DNA from: Acetobacterium wieringae
GTDB taxonomy: Bacteria > Bacillota > Clostridia > Eubacteriales > Eubacteriaceae
DNA length: 64,000 nt
Direction of reading: 5' to 3'
NCBI RefSeq assembly: GCF_026646375.1
Contig: NZ_JAIPPU010000002.1
Coordinates: forward strand, 248,001-312,000
The translations under genes and the position numbers were made by a program. Below the pieces are notes generated by a model, which saw nothing but the letters and a program-made list of their open reading frames with translations, was not told where the DNA came from and made no database searches. Below, piece after piece: positions 8,356 to 17,827 of this stretch (positions are counted from its first letter, which is position 1; the number at the start of each line of letters is the position of its first letter).

Positions 8356-9213
8356 ATGAAAATCGGATTTATTGGTGCCGGCAAAGTCGGCACCGCTCTG
8401 GGTATTTTTTTCAAACACCATCGTCTTTCCCTAACCGGTTACCTCAGCCGCAGCGAGACTTCTTCGCAATGTGCGGCCAACGTAACGGACTCCACTGTTT
8501 TCTACGACCTTCCCAGCTTTACTGCCGCAAGTGACGTGATTTTTATCACCACTGGAGATGACCAAATTTCTGCTGTTATCAACCAACTCCTCCAAACCAC
8601 CTGCTTAACAAAGCATCATACTTTGATCCACACCAGTGGTGCCCTGTCCACCGATCTTTTTGACCCGCTACTAACTTCCGGGTGTGGTTTGTGTTCACTC
8701 CATCCGATCATGAGTTTTTCGGATCCCCTCACTGCGTCAAAAAATTTAAAGCAAACCGTTTTTACCCTGGAAGGCAATCAACCGGGGCGGATTGCTGCGC
8801 AAAAAATCCTGGCAATCACTGGCAATCCCTATTCGGTGATTGATAAGAATGATAAGGTACTTTATCATGCCGCCGCCTGTATCCTTTCCAACTATCTGGT
8901 AACTTTAGTTGATTCGGGTTTTGAACTGCTTAAGACCACTGGCATTGCCAAAGATGAAATCATCCAAGCTTTTATGCCACTGATCACCGCCACTCTGGGT
9001 AATATCGAAAAATTGGGGACCGTCAACGCCCTTACCGGCCCGCTGGTCCGGGGGGATGAAAACACCATCAGCAAACATATCAAAGCCCTAAAAACCCAAA
9101 CCCCGGAATTTCTGTCTCTCTACCAGACCATGGGTTTATCCACCATTGAGATGATCAAAGACAAACGGATTGATGCCGAAACCTATAACCATTTAGAACC
9201 TCTACTAAAATAA
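8356..9213 (+). CDS. Rossmann/DUF2520 reductase, candidate alternative ketopantoate reductase
   Basis: The start is ATG 8356 with AGGTGA five bases upstream, giving 285 residues beginning MKIGFIGAGKVGTALG. This is an NAD(P)-binding GxGxxG fold, followed by a C-terminal DUF2520 helical domain (from about 140, CSLHPIMSF onward). It precedes panB, panC and panD with tight spacing, and no panE is seen here. By context it may supply the missing ketopantoate reductase step, like the PanG enzymes reported in other bacteria. That assignment is inference; the domain call is firm. Confidence 0.75.
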   Translation: MKIGFIGAGKVGTALGIFFKHHRLSLTGYLSRSETSSQCAANVTDSTVFYDLPSFTAASDVIFITTGDDQISAVINQLLQTTCLTKHHTLIHTSGALSTDLFDPLLTSGCGLCSLHPIMSFSDPLTASKNLKQTVFTLEGNQPGRIAAQKILAITGNPYSVIDKNDKVLYHAAACILSNYLVTLVDSGFELLKTTGIAKDEIIQAFMPLITATLGNIEKLGTVNALTGPLVRGDENTISKHIKALKTQTPEFLSLYQTMGLSTIEMIKDKRIDAETYNHLEPLLK

Positions 9214-9234
9214 TAAAAATAAAGGAAGAAACAA

Positions 9235-10071
9235 ATGAAAAACAAATTTACTGTCAGTTCTTTTTTACAAGCCAAAGCAAACAAGGAAAAAATCACCATG
9301 CTAACGGCCTATGATTATTCCATGGCCAAAATCGTCAATGATGCCGGTATCGATTCCATTCTAGTGGGCGATTCTCTGGGTATGGTGGTCCAGGGCTATG
9401 AATCCACTCTGGAAGTGACCATGGACGACATGATTTACCACTGCCGCGCCGTTGCCCAGGGCGCCGAGAATGCCCTGATCGTTGGCGATATGCCCTTTTT
9501 ATCCTATCACATTTCGGTGGAAGACGCTGTTCGCAATGCTGGCCGGTTGATTCAGGAAGGGAAAGCTCACGCCGTCAAGCTTGAAGGCGGTGTGGATCAG
9601 GTTGATACTGTTAAAGCTATTGTCAAAGCGCAAATTCCCGTCATGGGGCACATCGGTCTGACGCCCCAATCGGTTAACCTATTCGGCGGATTTAAGGTTC
9701 AGGGTAAGGACACCACCCAGGCCCAAAAAGTTATTGATGATGCCCTAGCACTGGAAGCGGCGGGTGTCTTTGCCATTGTTCTGGAAGGAATTCCCGAAAA
9801 ACTGGCAACTTTAATTACGCAAAAAATCTCGGTACCCACCATCGGTATTGGCGCTGGTCGCTACTGCGACGGTCAGGTGCTGGTCATCCATGATTTACTG
9901 GGCATGTATTCCGGTCAATCACCCAAGTTTTCCAAGCGCTACGCCGCTTTGAACGAAACGATAAAAGATTCTGTCACAGCCTACATCACCGAAGTGAAGA
10001 CAGCGAAGTTCCCGGAAGAAAAGCATACCTTTACCATTGATGATGCGGTTATCGCAGCATTACAACAATAA
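9235..10071 (+). CDS. panB: 3-methyl-2-oxobutanoate hydroxymethyltransferase (biosynthetic copy)
   Basis: It transfers a hydroxymethyl group from 5,10-methylene-THF to 2-oxoisovalerate, giving ketopantoate. The 278-residue protein has the family blocks [36 protein letters not shown] and [14 protein letters not shown] with the metal-binding aspartates and catalytic glutamate. AAAGGAAG precedes ATG 9235. Its place between a reductase and panC marks it as the vitamin-pathway copy, in contrast to the second PanB at 47.6-48.5 kb. Confidence 0.95.
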   Translation: MKNKFTVSSFLQAKANKEKITMLTAYDYSMAKIVNDAGIDSILVGDSLGMVVQGYESTLEVTMDDMIYHCRAVAQGAENALIVGDMPFLSYHISVEDAVRNAGRLIQEGKAHAVKLEGGVDQVDTVKAIVKAQIPVMGHIGLTPQSVNLFGGFKVQGKDTTQAQKVIDDALALEAAGVFAIVLEGIPEKLATLITQKISVPTIGIGAGRYCDGQVLVIHDLLGMYSGQSPKFSKRYAALNETIKDSVTAYITEVKTAKFPEEKHTFTIDDAVIAALQQ

Positions 10072-10075
10072 GACC

Positions 10076-10915
10076 ATGAAGATCGCCAAAACAATATTAG
10101 AATTAAAGAACGCTCTTGAAGAACTGGGTCGGGGTAAACGCATCGGCTTTGTACCGACCATGGGTTATCTTCACGACGGTCATCTTTCGCTGATTAACGA
10201 AGCCCGAAGTCAAAATGATGTCACGGTCGTGAGTATCTTTGTCAATCCCACCCAGTTTGCCCCGGGGGAGGATCTCGATGCCTACCCCCGGGATTTTGAC
10301 CGGGATTCACGACTTGCCGCAGCTGCCGGAACCGATTTGCTGTTTTTTCCTGAGCCGGGCGAAATCTATCCGGCCGGCGCTTCCACCTTTGTCGAGGTGG
10401 CAGGCGAGATCACCCAAAAACTCTGCGGAAAATCCCGGCCGACTCATTTTAAGGGCGTGACCACTGTCGTCAATATTTTATTCAACCTGGTCCAGCCAAC
10501 CCGTGCCTATTTTGGCCAGAAAGATGCCCAACAGGTGGCGGTGATTAAAAAAATGGTTCGGGATTTACATCTGCCAGTTCAGCTTATTGTCTGCCCGATT
10601 GTCCGGGAAGCCGATGGCTTAGCCATGAGCTCCCGGAATGTGTTTTTAAGTCCGGAAGAGCGCAGCCAGGCCCTGGTGCTTAGCCAGTCGCTGGCGGCTG
10701 CCAAAGCCCTTTATGAATCTGGCGTAGACCAGGTTAAAACCTTAAAAGATCAGATTGTCGGCCAAATCGGCACCATGCCGTTGGCGACGATAGATTATGT
10801 TGACATCCTTGATTTTGAAACCCTGGCCGATATCGAAACCATCACCGCACCGGCCCTGGCGGCAGTAGCCGTTCGCTTTGGCAGTACCCGGCTGATTGAT
10901 AATATCATTTTATAG
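10076..10915 (+). CDS. panC: pantoate-beta-alanine ligase
   Basis: It joins pantoate and beta-alanine using ATP to make pantothenate. The start is ATG 10076, four bases after the panB stop; there is no strong ribosome site, so translation is probably coupled to panB. The 280-residue product has PTMGYLHDGH at 27-36 (HxGH signature), GQKDAQQ and MSSRN (KMSKS-like). Confidence 0.95.
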   Translation: MKIAKTILELKNALEELGRGKRIGFVPTMGYLHDGHLSLINEARSQNDVTVVSIFVNPTQFAPGEDLDAYPRDFDRDSRLAAAAGTDLLFFPEPGEIYPAGASTFVEVAGEITQKLCGKSRPTHFKGVTTVVNILFNLVQPTRAYFGQKDAQQVAVIKKMVRDLHLPVQLIVCPIVREADGLAMSSRNVFLSPEERSQALVLSQSLAAAKALYESGVDQVKTLKDQIVGQIGTMPLATIDYVDILDFETLADIETITAPALAAVAVRFGSTRLIDNIIL

Positions 10916-10935
10916 TTAATTGCCATACTGCCATA

Positions 10936-11133
10936 AGCTTTGCTGCCAGTTTGCACGAAACAATTTTTACACTGTAAGTCGTACAGTTCTCTGAACTGTT
11001 CGCCTACACGTTACAAAATTCGCAAAGGCAATGAGCCAATCACAAGCTTGCTTGTAGTTGGCGACTGCCTGCGACCTCGAAGAAATTCGCATTGCGATTT
11101 CTTCTGGTTGTTTGTGAAACTGGCATCAAAGCT
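10936..11133 (+). repeat. intergenic palindromic repeat, variant with different ends (copy F)
   Basis: This 198-bp element sits between panC and panD. Its ends are inverted repeats of about 26 bp (AGCTTTGCTGCCAGTTTG... and the complement of ...TGGCATCAAAGCT). Its middle carries the GGCAATGAGCCAATCACAAG / CTTGCTTGTAGTTGGCGACTGC core shared with copy D. A hairpin with arms CGAAGAAAT / ATTTCTTC replaces the one in the main family. Confidence 0.75.
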
Positions 11134-11193
11134 ACAATTGTTCGGTTATTCCGATTTTGTTGTTTTTATATTATCCAGATTAAGAGGTAAATT

Positions 11194-11577
11194 ATGTATA
11201 TCACCCTATTTAAGTCAAAGCTCCATCGGGCAACTGTCACTGATGCCAATCTCAATTATGTGGGCAGTATTACCATTGACGAAGCGCTGCTGGAGCAGGC
11301 GGATATTCTTCCTGGTGAAAAGGTTCAGGTGGTGGATGTGAATAACGGCCAACGCTTTGAAACCTATACCATTGTCGGTGAACGAGGCAGCGGTATGATC
11401 TGTGTCAATGGCGCCGCCGCCCGGTTGGTTCACACCGGCGATCAGGTGATCATTATTGCCTATGCCATGATGGATCGGCAGGAAGCCCTGGTTTTTAAAC
11501 CCCGGGTGCTGATTCTTGATGATAACAATCAGGTAACGGAGCTTAAAGATCATGAGGTTCATGGGCAGAGTCGTTAG
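11194..11577 (+). CDS. panD: aspartate 1-decarboxylase proenzyme
   Basis: It makes beta-alanine from aspartate. The 127-residue precursor is self-cleaved at Gly24-Ser25 (YVGSI) to form the pyruvoyl group; this site and the downstream N-G-A-A-A-R block (VNGAAARL) are intact. AGAGGTAAATT precedes ATG 11194. It is separated from panC by a palindromic repeat, so its expression may differ from panBC. Confidence 0.95.
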   Translation: MYITLFKSKLHRATVTDANLNYVGSITIDEALLEQADILPGEKVQVVDVNNGQRFETYTIVGERGSGMICVNGAAARLVHTGDQVIIIAYAMMDRQEALVFKPRVLILDDNNQVTELKDHEVHGQSR

Positions 11578-11605
11578 TTTTCACTGTTTTTATCTTAACT
11601 CAAAC

Positions 11606-11663
11606 AAACAGGCTGTCACTTTTCAGATTCTGATCCGAAAACTTAACAGCCTGTTTATTTTTT
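11606..11663. terminator. terminator between panD and the E3 gene
   Basis: An 11-bp stem AAACAGGCTGT (11606-11616) / ACAGCCTGTTT (11646-11656) with a 29-base loop and a T-run ends the pan transcript. It may act for the convergent E3 gene too. Confidence 0.75.
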
Positions 11664-11686
11664 AATGCCTTTTTTTCTCTCAATCA

Positions 11687-13090
11687 CTATCGCATTAAAT
11701 GAATGGCGTGACCGCCTACGGCATGGGCAGCTTCCATCAGCGCTTCACCGACAGTCGGGTGGGCGTGGATAGTAGCCATCAGCTCGGCTACCGTGGCCTC
11801 CAGACGGATGGCCAGAGCACCTTCAACAATCAGATCGGTGGCTCGGGGACCTGCCATATGTAGTCCCAGTATTTCTCCGGTAGCGGCATCGGTTATGTAT
11901 TTAACCAGCCCGGTGGTTTCCCCCATAATCATCGCTTTACCATTGACGGCCATCGGAAAATTGCCTACTTTTACGTCATAACCAGCTTCTCGGGCCTGAG
12001 CTTCGGTCAGCCCGACACTGGCCAATTCCGGTTTGGTATAGACGCAATAAGGAATGGTTTTAAAATCGATTTGTGACCGTATTCCCATGATCGTTTCCAC
12101 CGCAACGATTCCTTCAGCTGAGGCCACATGGGCCAGCATTACCCCGCCATTGCAGTCGCCAATGGCATAGATATGGGGCACATTGGTCTGCATTTTCTGA
12201 TTGACAGCAATCGCTCCACGGGCGGTTTCGATGCCAGCCAGATCCAAATTCAGGGTACTAAGCTCCGGTTTTCGGCCCACTGACAACAGCACTTTTGAAA
12301 CTGTAATAATCTTCTCACCGGTCTGCGAACTGGTCGTAATGGTTAAACTGCCCGCGCTTTCCTGGATTGACTCAACCCGGGTACTGGTAAAAATATCGAC
12401 CCCATCTTTTAGCAGCTTTTCTTTGAGCGGCTTGACAATATCACGATCCATATTGGCAACAATTTCCGGTAGCATCTCGATGATTGTGACCTTACAACCA
12501 AAGGCATTGTAGATACTGGCAAATTCACAACCAATGACGCCGCCGCCAATAATCCCCAGGCTTTCCGGCACAGCGTCCAATGACAGCGCCGTATCACTGG
12601 TGATCACATCCGGATGATGGCTCCCCGGTATCGGTGGTATCACCGGTTTTGAACCAGTCGCAATGATGGCAAAATCAAAGTCGATAACCTGTGATTCATT
12701 GTTCACTTCATCTTGTTCTTCACCGATGACTTTAATTTGATGTGCATTAACAAAAGCAGCGGTGCCCATTATTGTGGTAATCGCATTGTTCTTCAATAAT
12801 CCCTTCACCCCACCGACCAGTTTTTTGATGATTTTTGTTTTTCTTTTCTGCAGCTTCGGCCAGTCGCCGTGATAATCTGAAAGCGCAATGCCCAATTCTT
12901 TGGCATCATTTTTAAGAACGTCCAGCAGTTCGGTGGTGTGGAGAAGCACCTTGGTGGGAATACAGCCGACATTGAGACAGGTGCCGCCCAGATACTTGTT
13001 TTCAATCAAGATTACCGCAGCACCTAACTGGGCCGCCCGGATCGCTGCCACATAGCCCCCCGGACCACCGCCAATTATAACAATCTTCAT
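11687..13090 (-). CDS. acoL: dihydrolipoamide dehydrogenase (E3) of the acetoin dehydrogenase complex
   Basis: It reoxidises the lipoyl arm with NAD+. ATG 13090 has GGAGGTGG upstream and gives a 467-residue protein beginning MKIVIIGGGPGGYVAA. The redox-active disulfide is C38/C43 in GGTCLNVGCIPTK, the NAD fold is at GIIGGGVIGCE, and the C-terminal HAHPTVGEALMEA carries the catalytic His-Glu pair. It directly follows the E2 gene (13-bp gap). Confidence 0.9.
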   Translation of the reverse strand: MKIVIIGGGPGGYVAAIRAAQLGAAVILIENKYLGGTCLNVGCIPTKVLLHTTELLDVLKNDAKELGIALSDYHGDWPKLQKRKTKIIKKLVGGVKGLLKNNAITTIMGTAAFVNAHQIKVIGEEQDEVNNESQVIDFDFAIIATGSKPVIPPIPGSHHPDVITSDTALSLDAVPESLGIIGGGVIGCEFASIYNAFGCKVTIIEMLPEIVANMDRDIVKPLKEKLLKDGVDIFTSTRVESIQESAGSLTITTSSQTGEKIITVSKVLLSVGRKPELSTLNLDLAGIETARGAIAVNQKMQTNVPHIYAIGDCNGGVMLAHVASAEGIVAVETIMGIRSQIDFKTIPYCVYTKPELASVGLTEAQAREAGYDVKVGNFPMAVNGKAMIMGETTGLVKYITDAATGEILGLHMAGPRATDLIVEGALAIRLEATVAELMATIHAHPTVGEALMEAAHAVGGHAIHLMR

Positions 13091-13103
13091 GATTCCACCT
13101 CCA

Positions 13104-14420
13104 TTACAACAGCAATAATCCCGGTTTTTCAATGAGCTCCTTGAGACGAGCAACAAACTGCGCCGCCACCGAACCATCCACCACCCGGTGATCGGCTGTT
13201 AAGCTCAGGTTCATCATCGGCTTAATAACCACCTGGCCATCCACCACCATCGGGGTGTCGATTATGGTATTAATCCCCAATATAGCCACCTCAGGCTGAT
13301 TAATAATCGGAGTGAAGGATTCCATACCATACATCCCAATATTGGTGATGGTAAAGGTGCCACCGGTAATTTCATCGCTTTCCAGTTCATTGGTTCGGGC
13401 TTTTTCAGCCAGACTCTTGATTTCTCGGGAAATTTCGCCCAGATCTTTTTTATTGGCGAATTTAACCACCGGCACAATCAATCCATCCGGCAGGGCAACC
13501 GCTACCCCAATATTGACGTAATTGCGGGTGATTATGTCAGTGCCGACAATCGAGCTGTTTAAAAGTGGAAACTCCAACAGTACCCGAGCTAAAATCTTAA
13601 CCAGAATATCGGTATAGGTAATTTTGGCGCTGCTTTTTAACTCTTCTCTTAGCTGTTTCATCGCGGTCGTATCCACCCGCTGGTTATAGTTAACGGTGGC
13701 GGATGTTGCCTGGCTGGCCGACATCCGACTGGCAATGATTTTGCGCATCGCTGACATCGGCTTACTACTGTCCTGAGGGTCAGCAAATTTAAGGAGGTCG
13801 GCATTTTGTTTAAAGGCCAGCACATCGGCCTTCATAATCCGGCCATCCTTGTTAATCTGTCCCGGATCAATGCCTAAACCGGCAGCGACTACCCCGGCAG
13901 TCGGAGATATTTTGGGTGACGCTGTTTTTGCTCTTAACGCAAACTCATTAACATCTTTTTCGGTAATGGCCCCCTGGGGACCCGTACCGGTTACCTGGGT
14001 AAGATCAATATTTTGTTCTGCCGCAATTTTTTTGGTTCGGGCTGATGCTTTGATGCGGCCCCCAGCGACCGGTTGCGGTGATACTGTAACACCCAAATCC
14101 GGTTCTGCTGCGGTGGATTTTACTTCACTGGCTGGACTGTCAGCCAAACTTTCGGCCTCGGCCAGCAACGCAGTTATATCTTCATCAGCGGTACCCATGA
14201 TGGCAATCGGTTTTAACACTGCCACAGTGCCTTCTTCAACCAGTATCTTTCTGATAATGCCAGCCCCCGGAGATTCAAATTCCTTGGTTATTTTATCGGT
14301 TTCCACATCAAAGATGATTTCGCCCATTGCAACGCTATCGCCTTCTGCTTTTCGCCAGTTGGCAATATTGCCTTCAGTCATCGTCAATCCCAGCTTGGGC
14401 ATCACTAAAAACTTAGCCAT
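13104..14420 (-). CDS. acoC: dihydrolipoamide acetyltransferase (E2) of the acetoin dehydrogenase complex
   Basis: It transfers the acetyl group from lipoamide to CoA. The 438-residue layout is: one lipoyl domain (1-80, lipoylated K43 in ETDKITKE), a peripheral subunit-binding domain (about 118-160), a second, weaker copy of such a domain (about 168-205, SPTAGVVAAGLGID), then the catalytic domain with DHRVVDG near 410-416. GGAGG precedes ATG 14420. Two binding domains are unusual for a single-lipoyl E2. Acetoin is assigned from the AcoX neighbour and the overall cluster. Confidence 0.88.
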   Translation of the reverse strand: MAKFLVMPKLGLTMTEGNIANWRKAEGDSVAMGEIIFDVETDKITKEFESPGAGIIRKILVEEGTVAVLKPIAIMGTADEDITALLAEAESLADSPASEVKSTAAEPDLGVTVSPQPVAGGRIKASARTKKIAAEQNIDLTQVTGTGPQGAITEKDVNEFALRAKTASPKISPTAGVVAAGLGIDPGQINKDGRIMKADVLAFKQNADLLKFADPQDSSKPMSAMRKIIASRMSASQATSATVNYNQRVDTTAMKQLREELKSSAKITYTDILVKILARVLLEFPLLNSSIVGTDIITRNYVNIGVAVALPDGLIVPVVKFANKKDLGEISREIKSLAEKARTNELESDEITGGTFTITNIGMYGMESFTPIINQPEVAILGINTIIDTPMVVDGQVVIKPMMNLSLTADHRVVDGSVAAQFVARLKELIEKPGLLLL

Positions 14421-14500
14421 AATGCATTCCTCCTGTTATTCTGAAATCACATAACTTATGAAAATTAAAAAATCAAACACTCATTGCTTTATTGATTCCA

Positions 14501-15496
14501 TCAAACCGTAAAAAATCCGTTTTGCTGTCCCACTTCGATGGCTTTTTTTACATCCACATGCCAGGGCCCGTTGCGGCTGATTTTAAAGATAAAGGTCTGA
14601 TTCTGATGAAATTCAATTTCCCGTTCGCCATCTAAGGCAATGGTTCCCCGGCAATAGGTAGTGGTCTCATGTTTTTCACCGAAATTCAAAATCACCGGTT
14701 CACTGGTACCAATCGGCAACACAATCCCGGCTGCCATGGGTATTTTTATTTTAGGAGCATTTTTATCAATGCTGACATATGCACCAAAATCGTCCGCTTC
14801 GGTGATAATGGTTTTTCCCCCTACCACTGCTGAAAAGCCAATTGAGGCCGGATGACTCCGGGCCACAAATATTTTCTCAATATCCTCAACTTTCCAGATC
14901 GCCCGGGAACCTACAAAGATATCCCGGGAGATTACCGCATCGATCAGGGCAATATCCTTAAGCTGCCCTGCTGTCTCAATCTCAATAATCTTATCTCTAT
15001 TTGAATAGGCCGCTTTATCAAATTGATGAGACGCTACAACGGCTGCTGCAATGCCGGCAATGGTTCCTTCGATCATATCCGGATAGACATTATTCGTCCC
15101 CGTGGAAATCGAAATCAGTGGGATTTCTTGGATATCCTTAGCCACCGCCCGATTGGTGCCGTCACCTCCCAACGTGACAATGCAGCCGACGTTTTTCTCA
15201 TTCATCATTTGCACTGCTTTATAGGTGTCTTCCACGGTGTCTTCCTTATAAAAATCGAACACTTCGATCTCACACTTAAGCTCGCCAGAGGTTTTAAGTT
15301 TATCCTCCACCCGGTAGCCCATATTATAGGGATCTGGCATCATATATACTTTTTTTACGCCATTTTGCTGGGCGCCCAGTATAATCCGTTCAACAATATT
15401 AATCTTTTCGTTATTATCAATCACCGTAGCATGGGAAACCAGCCGCCTGATATCTTTCCCGGATGCCGGATTGGCAATGATTCCAATTGAATTCAT
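14501..15496 (-). CDS. acoX: AcoX-like ATP-NAD kinase family protein
   Basis: This 331-residue protein has the diacylglycerol/NAD-kinase glycine motif VTLGGDGTNRA near 105-115. AcoX proteins occur in acetoin dehydrogenase operons; their exact role is unsettled and they are not essential in the cases I know. The gene starts at ATG 15496 with GGTGGTGG upstream. It is separated from the E1beta gene by a repeat element and a strong terminator, which splits the cluster. Confidence 0.85.
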   Translation of the reverse strand: MNSIGIIANPASGKDIRRLVSHATVIDNNEKINIVERIILGAQQNGVKKVYMMPDPYNMGYRVEDKLKTSGELKCEIEVFDFYKEDTVEDTYKAVQMMNEKNVGCIVTLGGDGTNRAVAKDIQEIPLISISTGTNNVYPDMIEGTIAGIAAAVVASHQFDKAAYSNRDKIIEIETAGQLKDIALIDAVISRDIFVGSRAIWKVEDIEKIFVARSHPASIGFSAVVGGKTIITEADDFGAYVSIDKNAPKIKIPMAAGIVLPIGTSEPVILNFGEKHETTTYCRGTIALDGEREIEFHQNQTFIFKISRNGPWHVDVKKAIEVGQQNGFFTV

Positions 15497-15547
15497 ATGT
15501 CCACCACCTTTTTCTGTCTTAAAAACTAATTAGTAAGCTATAACGTA

Positions 15548-15645
15548 GTACCGACAATTGTTACATCATGTTGTACGCATCGGAGCGGATACGGCATCTC
15601 CTGTCCGATTCCGCGGCGAACAACAGATTAACAATTGGTCGGTAC
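15548..15645 (+). repeat. intergenic palindromic repeat, short form (copy B)
   Basis: This 98-bp element has inverted ends GTACCGACAATTGTTA and the complement of TAACAATTGGTCGGTAC, with inner GTTGT/ACAAC, around a hairpin CGGATA...CTGTCCG. It lacks the middle section of the long copies. It sits between E1beta and acoX, next to the terminator at 15673. Confidence 0.85.
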
Positions 15646-15666
15646 GGGAGTCTATTTGTAACCCTT

Positions 15667-15718
15667 AAAAAAGTTCTGGAAATAAGATCATCGCTGTTCA
15701 CTCCATTATTTCCAGAAC
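15667..15718 (-). terminator. strong terminator inside the acetoin cluster
   Basis: A 13-bp perfect stem GTTCTGGAAATAA / TTATTTCCAGAAC (15673-15685, 15706-15718) is followed on the minus strand by six Ts. It lies just after E1beta, so acoX, E2 and E3 may depend on read-through or a separate promoter. Confidence 0.85.
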
Positions 15719-15750
15719 CCTGGCCCGTTTGGCCGATTCAATTATCTGCC

Positions 15751-16722
15751 TTAGAATAACGATTTAACCGCCTCAACCACATCGTCGGCATTTGGCAGCA
15801 CATAGGCTTCCAGATTGCCGGAAAACGGAATCGGGGTATTCAGCGCACAAACCCGCTTGATCGGAGCATCACATTCATAGAAACACTCATCGGCAATGAT
15901 CGCAGCCAGTTCGCCGGCATAGCTGCCCCGTTTGGCTTCTTCGGACACAATAACCACCTTATGGGTTTTCTTAACTGATTCAAAAATCGCTTCTTTATCC
16001 AACGGATAGAGAGAGCGTAAATCGATGACTTCAGCATCAATGCCATCTTTTTCCAGCATTTCAGCGGCTTTGAGGGAGTCATATACCTGTTTACCATAGG
16101 TGATGATGGTGACATCATTCCCTTCCCGCTTAATATTGGCTTTTCCCAGTGGAATTGGTTTGACCTCATCTTCAACCTGTCCGGGGACAGCATAGAGGGT
16201 CTTATTTTCCAGATAGATAACTGGATTATCATCATCAATGGCTGTAAGCATCAATCCGATGGCATCCTGGGCATTCGAGGGATAGACAACCTTCAAACCC
16301 GGCACATGGGTAAACCAGGCTTCCAGTGATTGGGAGTGTTGTGCTGCCGCTGCCACCCCACCGCCAGAGGGTAACCGCACCACCATTGGCAGTTTCAGTT
16401 TGCCACCAAACATATAACGCATTTTAGCAGCCTGGTTAACCAACTGATCCATTCCAACCGTGGCAAAGTCAACAAACATCAGCTCCGGAATCGGTCGCAA
16501 ACCAACCGCTGCCGCACCAACGGCGGCACCGATGATGGCGCCTTCCGAGATTGGAGTATCGCGCACCCGTTTTTCACCGAATTCTTCAAACAAACCGGAG
16601 GTGACACCAAAGCAGCCCCCGAATAGACCAACATCTTCGCCAAAAATGAAAACGTCCGGGTTTTCCAGCATTTTTATCCGCATACCTTCTTTGATTCCTT
16701 GACCATACGTGAGCTCTCTCAT
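15751..16722 (-). CDS. acoB: acetoin dehydrogenase E1 component, beta subunit
   Basis: It pairs with the alpha subunit to cleave acetoin in a thiamine-diphosphate-dependent reaction. The 323-residue protein starts MRELTYGQGIKEGMRIKM and has the transketolase pyrimidine domain (GEDVGLFGG, RDTPISEGAIIGAAVG) and a C-terminal transketolase domain (VIDLRSLYPLD). ATG 16722 overlaps the stop of the alpha gene by 4 bp (ATGA), and AGGAGGG lies upstream. Pyruvate-type E1beta cannot be excluded from sequence alone; AcoX and the sigma-54-type promoter favour acetoin. Confidence 0.88.
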   Translation of the reverse strand: MRELTYGQGIKEGMRIKMLENPDVFIFGEDVGLFGGCFGVTSGLFEEFGEKRVRDTPISEGAIIGAAVGAAAVGLRPIPELMFVDFATVGMDQLVNQAAKMRYMFGGKLKLPMVVRLPSGGGVAAAAQHSQSLEAWFTHVPGLKVVYPSNAQDAIGLMLTAIDDDNPVIYLENKTLYAVPGQVEDEVKPIPLGKANIKREGNDVTIITYGKQVYDSLKAAEMLEKDGIDAEVIDLRSLYPLDKEAIFESVKKTHKVVIVSEEAKRGSYAGELAAIIADECFYECDAPIKRVCALNTPIPFSGNLEAYVLPNADDVVEAVKSLF

Positions 16723-17705
16723 CTTGTTCGTCCCTCCTCTACTATATCGGTATAAACATCTAAAACAGCGGATGCGACATCAGGGAATTTACTGGCCTGG
16801 GCAAACTCAACGGCTTCTTCAACCTCAGCATCAATTTTTGCATTAAGTTGATCCATTTCTGCTTGGGTCATCACCTGATTATCAAGGATATATTTTTCAG
16901 CTCTGGGAATGGGATCTTTTTTCTTCCATTGTTCCAACTCCCCTTCGGGACGGTACACCGTCGGATCCCCTTCGAAATGTCCCCGCCAACGATAGGTTTT
17001 GCATTCAATCAAGGTTGGCCCCTGACCTTTACGGGCTCTGGCAACGGCCTCCTGAACCGCTTCAAAAACCGCAAAGACATCATTGCCATCCACTGTAATC
17101 CCCGGAATATTGTAAGACACCGCCCGTTGGGAAATATCGGTGATATTCTGATGACGGGCCTGGCTCACAGATATTCCGTAGCCATTGTTTTCACAGATAA
17201 AGATAACCGGCAGTTTCCAGGTACTGGCCAGATTCAGTCCTTCATGGAAGGTACTTTGATTGGTGGAGGCATCCCCAAAGAAACAGGCACATACCTGATC
17301 GGTTCCCTTATATTGAGCTGCCAGTCCGGCACCCACCGCAATATTATGGCCGGCCCCAACAATTCCATTGGCCCCAAGAATTCCTTTGGTGGCGTCGGCG
17401 ATATGCATCGAGCCACCCTTGCCTTTACAATATCCGGACTCTTTGCCAAAAAGCTCAGCCATCATGTATTTCATATCGCCGCCTTTGGCTAAAATATGTC
17501 CATGCCCTCGATGGGTGCTGGTGATATAGTCGTCGTCCCGTAAACTTGCGCATACGCCTGTTGCCACTGCTTCTTCACCAATATAAAGGTGAACGAATCC
17601 GCCAACTTGGCCTTCAGCAAAAAGATTCATGGCTCTATTTTCGAACTTCCTGATTTTTACCATTTTTTCATACATTTCAATGATCGTTTCATTTGAGATT
17701 TTCAA
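16719..17705 (-). CDS. acoA: acetoin dehydrogenase E1 component, alpha subunit
   Basis: A 328-residue thiamine-diphosphate enzyme with the cofactor motif starting at GDASTNQ (about residue 164) and ending with ENNGYG. TSTHRGHGH and GKGGSMH are typical of E1alpha. The start is TTG 17705 with GGAGG seven bases upstream. It is preceded by the Lin0512 and DUF6506 genes on the same strand, which share the sigma-54-type promoter at 18.57 kb. Confidence 0.88.
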   Translation of the reverse strand: MKISNETIIEMYEKMVKIRKFENRAMNLFAEGQVGGFVHLYIGEEAVATGVCASLRDDDYITSTHRGHGHILAKGGDMKYMMAELFGKESGYCKGKGGSMHIADATKGILGANGIVGAGHNIAVGAGLAAQYKGTDQVCACFFGDASTNQSTFHEGLNLASTWKLPVIFICENNGYGISVSQARHQNITDISQRAVSYNIPGITVDGNDVFAVFEAVQEAVARARKGQGPTLIECKTYRWRGHFEGDPTVYRPEGELEQWKKKDPIPRAEKYILDNQVMTQAEMDQLNAKIDAEVEEAVEFAQASKFPDVASAVLDVYTDIVEEGRTR

Positions 17706-17827
17706 AATATTTCCTCCTTTGTATCTGCTTTGCTAAGTTTTAAAAACGCAATGCGCCTCGTTCCTTGTTACGTAGCTAACACCACACTGTTCCAGGTCGC
17801 CTGTGAACCCATTAAACGCCCCTCCTG

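Noticed and set aside
15023-15490. Long frames opposite real genes (for example inside acoX, E2 and nadC)
   Set aside because: They lie antisense to well-recognised enzymes, lack ribosome sites and resemble no protein family.
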